From contig SLJA01000258.1 in NCBI GenBank assembly GCA_007135355.1, positions 1 to 5,491 on the forward strand: DNA of 5,491 nucleotides. Direction: 5' to 3'. This document shows positions 5,159 to 5,491 of the stretch, in pieces (positions within the stretch are counted from its first letter, which is position 1; each line of letters starts with the position of its first letter). The stretch comes from Wenzhouxiangella sp. GTDB taxonomy: Bacteria; Pseudomonadota; Gammaproteobacteria; Xanthomonadales; Wenzhouxiangellaceae. Position numbers and translations under genes: made by a program. The notes beneath the pieces are model-generated. The model was not told the origin of the DNA, made no database searches, and saw nothing but the letters and a program-made list of their open reading frames with translations.

Positions 5159-5491
5159 CCTGCAACAGCGTCTCATGGCGCTGGCGAGCGAGTGCCAGCT
5201 TGAAGCGCTCGGCGAGGATCTGCCGGGTGCGGTGGCCGAGCCGACCGTCGAGCTCGATGGCGCGAACGCGCGCATCGGCCTGGAAGTGGCTTACCCGGCC
5301 AAACGCTTCGGCCGTGACCTGGCCCGTGCCATCAAGGCCGCCGCCGAGGCGCTGCCGGAGGTCGACTCGGCCGCGGTCCAGGTGACGACAAAAATCACCC
5401 CGCATCAGGTCCAGCCCAACGTGCAGCGCCTGCAGGCGGTCAAGAACATCATTGCCGTCTCATCGGCCAAGGGCGGGGTCGGAAAGTCGAC
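5148..5491 (+). CDS. apbC: Iron-sulfur cluster carrier ATPase Mrp/ApbC, N-terminal part
   Basis: Mrp/ApbC is a cytoplasmic P-loop ATPase of the MinD/NBP35 group that binds and transfers iron-sulfur clusters. The window holds 114 codons. Residues about 5-85 fit the small N-terminal accessory domain (MIP18/DUF59-like) of many bacterial Mrp proteins, with the variable linker (NVQRLQAVKN, 91-100) following. The protein then enters the ATPase strand IIAVSS and the deviant Walker A KGGVGKS (108-114), where the window ends. The family is usually about 280-370 residues, so most of the ATPase domain and the cluster-binding CxxC lie beyond the edge. An upstream in-frame ATG at 5115 would add 11 residues (starting MKGYQVYRRHQ) but lacks a ribosome site. 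It is divergent from the Moco operon; in E. coli mrp is divergent from metG, so this neighbourhood differs. Confidence 0.93.
   Translation, partial: MEENLQQRLMALASECQLEALGEDLPGAVAEPTVELDGANARIGLEVAYPAKRFGRDLARAIKAAAEALPEVDSAAVQVTTKITPHQVQPNVQRLQAVKNIIAVSSAKGGVGKS

Noticed and set aside
4002..5405. A 467-residue reading of the propeller gene starting at 5405 on the minus strand
   Set aside because: The extra 104 residues are antisense to the conserved start of mrp and show no propeller sequence; the propeller's first strand begins at the ATG at 5093.
1..5491. CRISPR array, tRNA, insertion sequence or defence system
   Set aside because: No regularly spaced repeats, tRNA-like folds, transposase motifs or terminal inverted repeats were seen; nearly all bases lie in recognised metabolic genes.

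Overview
The window reads as high-GC chromosomal DNA from a proteobacterium, most likely a gammaproteobacterium of the Xanthomonadales/Chromatiales kind. That placement is an inference from protein style: an E1-like MoeB with an N-terminal rhodanese domain, an Mrp/ApbC ATPase with an N-terminal accessory domain, and an E. coli-like MobA. It is not proven. Coding density is very high. Every stretch longer than about 60 bases lies inside a gene, and I see no RNA gene, insertion sequence, CRISPR array or clear terminator.

Layout. Six genes run on the minus strand, so transcription goes from right to left. In order they are a cytoplasmic six-Asp-box (BNR-type) beta-propeller protein (4002-5093), YqeC (3229-4005), a MoaD/ThiS/CysO-type ubiquitin-like sulfur carrier (2917-3195), a rhodanese-MoeB fusion (1685-2869), MobA (1078-1692) and MoeA (1-1081, cut by the window's left edge). 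On the plus strand, diverging from the propeller gene across only 54 bp, is the start of mrp/apbC (5148 onward). It is cut by the right edge inside its Walker A motif.

The six minus-strand genes look like one operon. Propeller/yqeC and mobA/moeA each overlap by 4 bp (ATGA), moeB/mobA overlap by 8 bp, and the other two gaps are 33 and 47 bp. Most of the products are late molybdenum-cofactor (Moco) proteins. MoeB would adenylate the C-terminal Gly-Gly of the small carrier, and its rhodanese domain could supply the sulfur. MoeA inserts molybdate, MobA adds GMP to make the guanine dinucleotide form used by DMSO-reductase-family enzymes, and YqeC is a maturation factor linked in other bacteria to selenium-dependent molybdenum hydroxylases. 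The early pathway genes (moaA, moaC, moaE, mog) are not in the window.

The least explained part is the operon's first gene. This propeller has no signal peptide, is regular and rich in His-containing loops, and is translationally coupled to yqeC. The small carrier also resembles mycobacterial CysO at its C-terminal half. Together with the rhodanese-E1 fusion, this leaves open whether the set makes Moco only or also runs another protein-thiocarboxylate pathway. A 13-bp tandem duplication lies directly at the carrier gene's stop codon.
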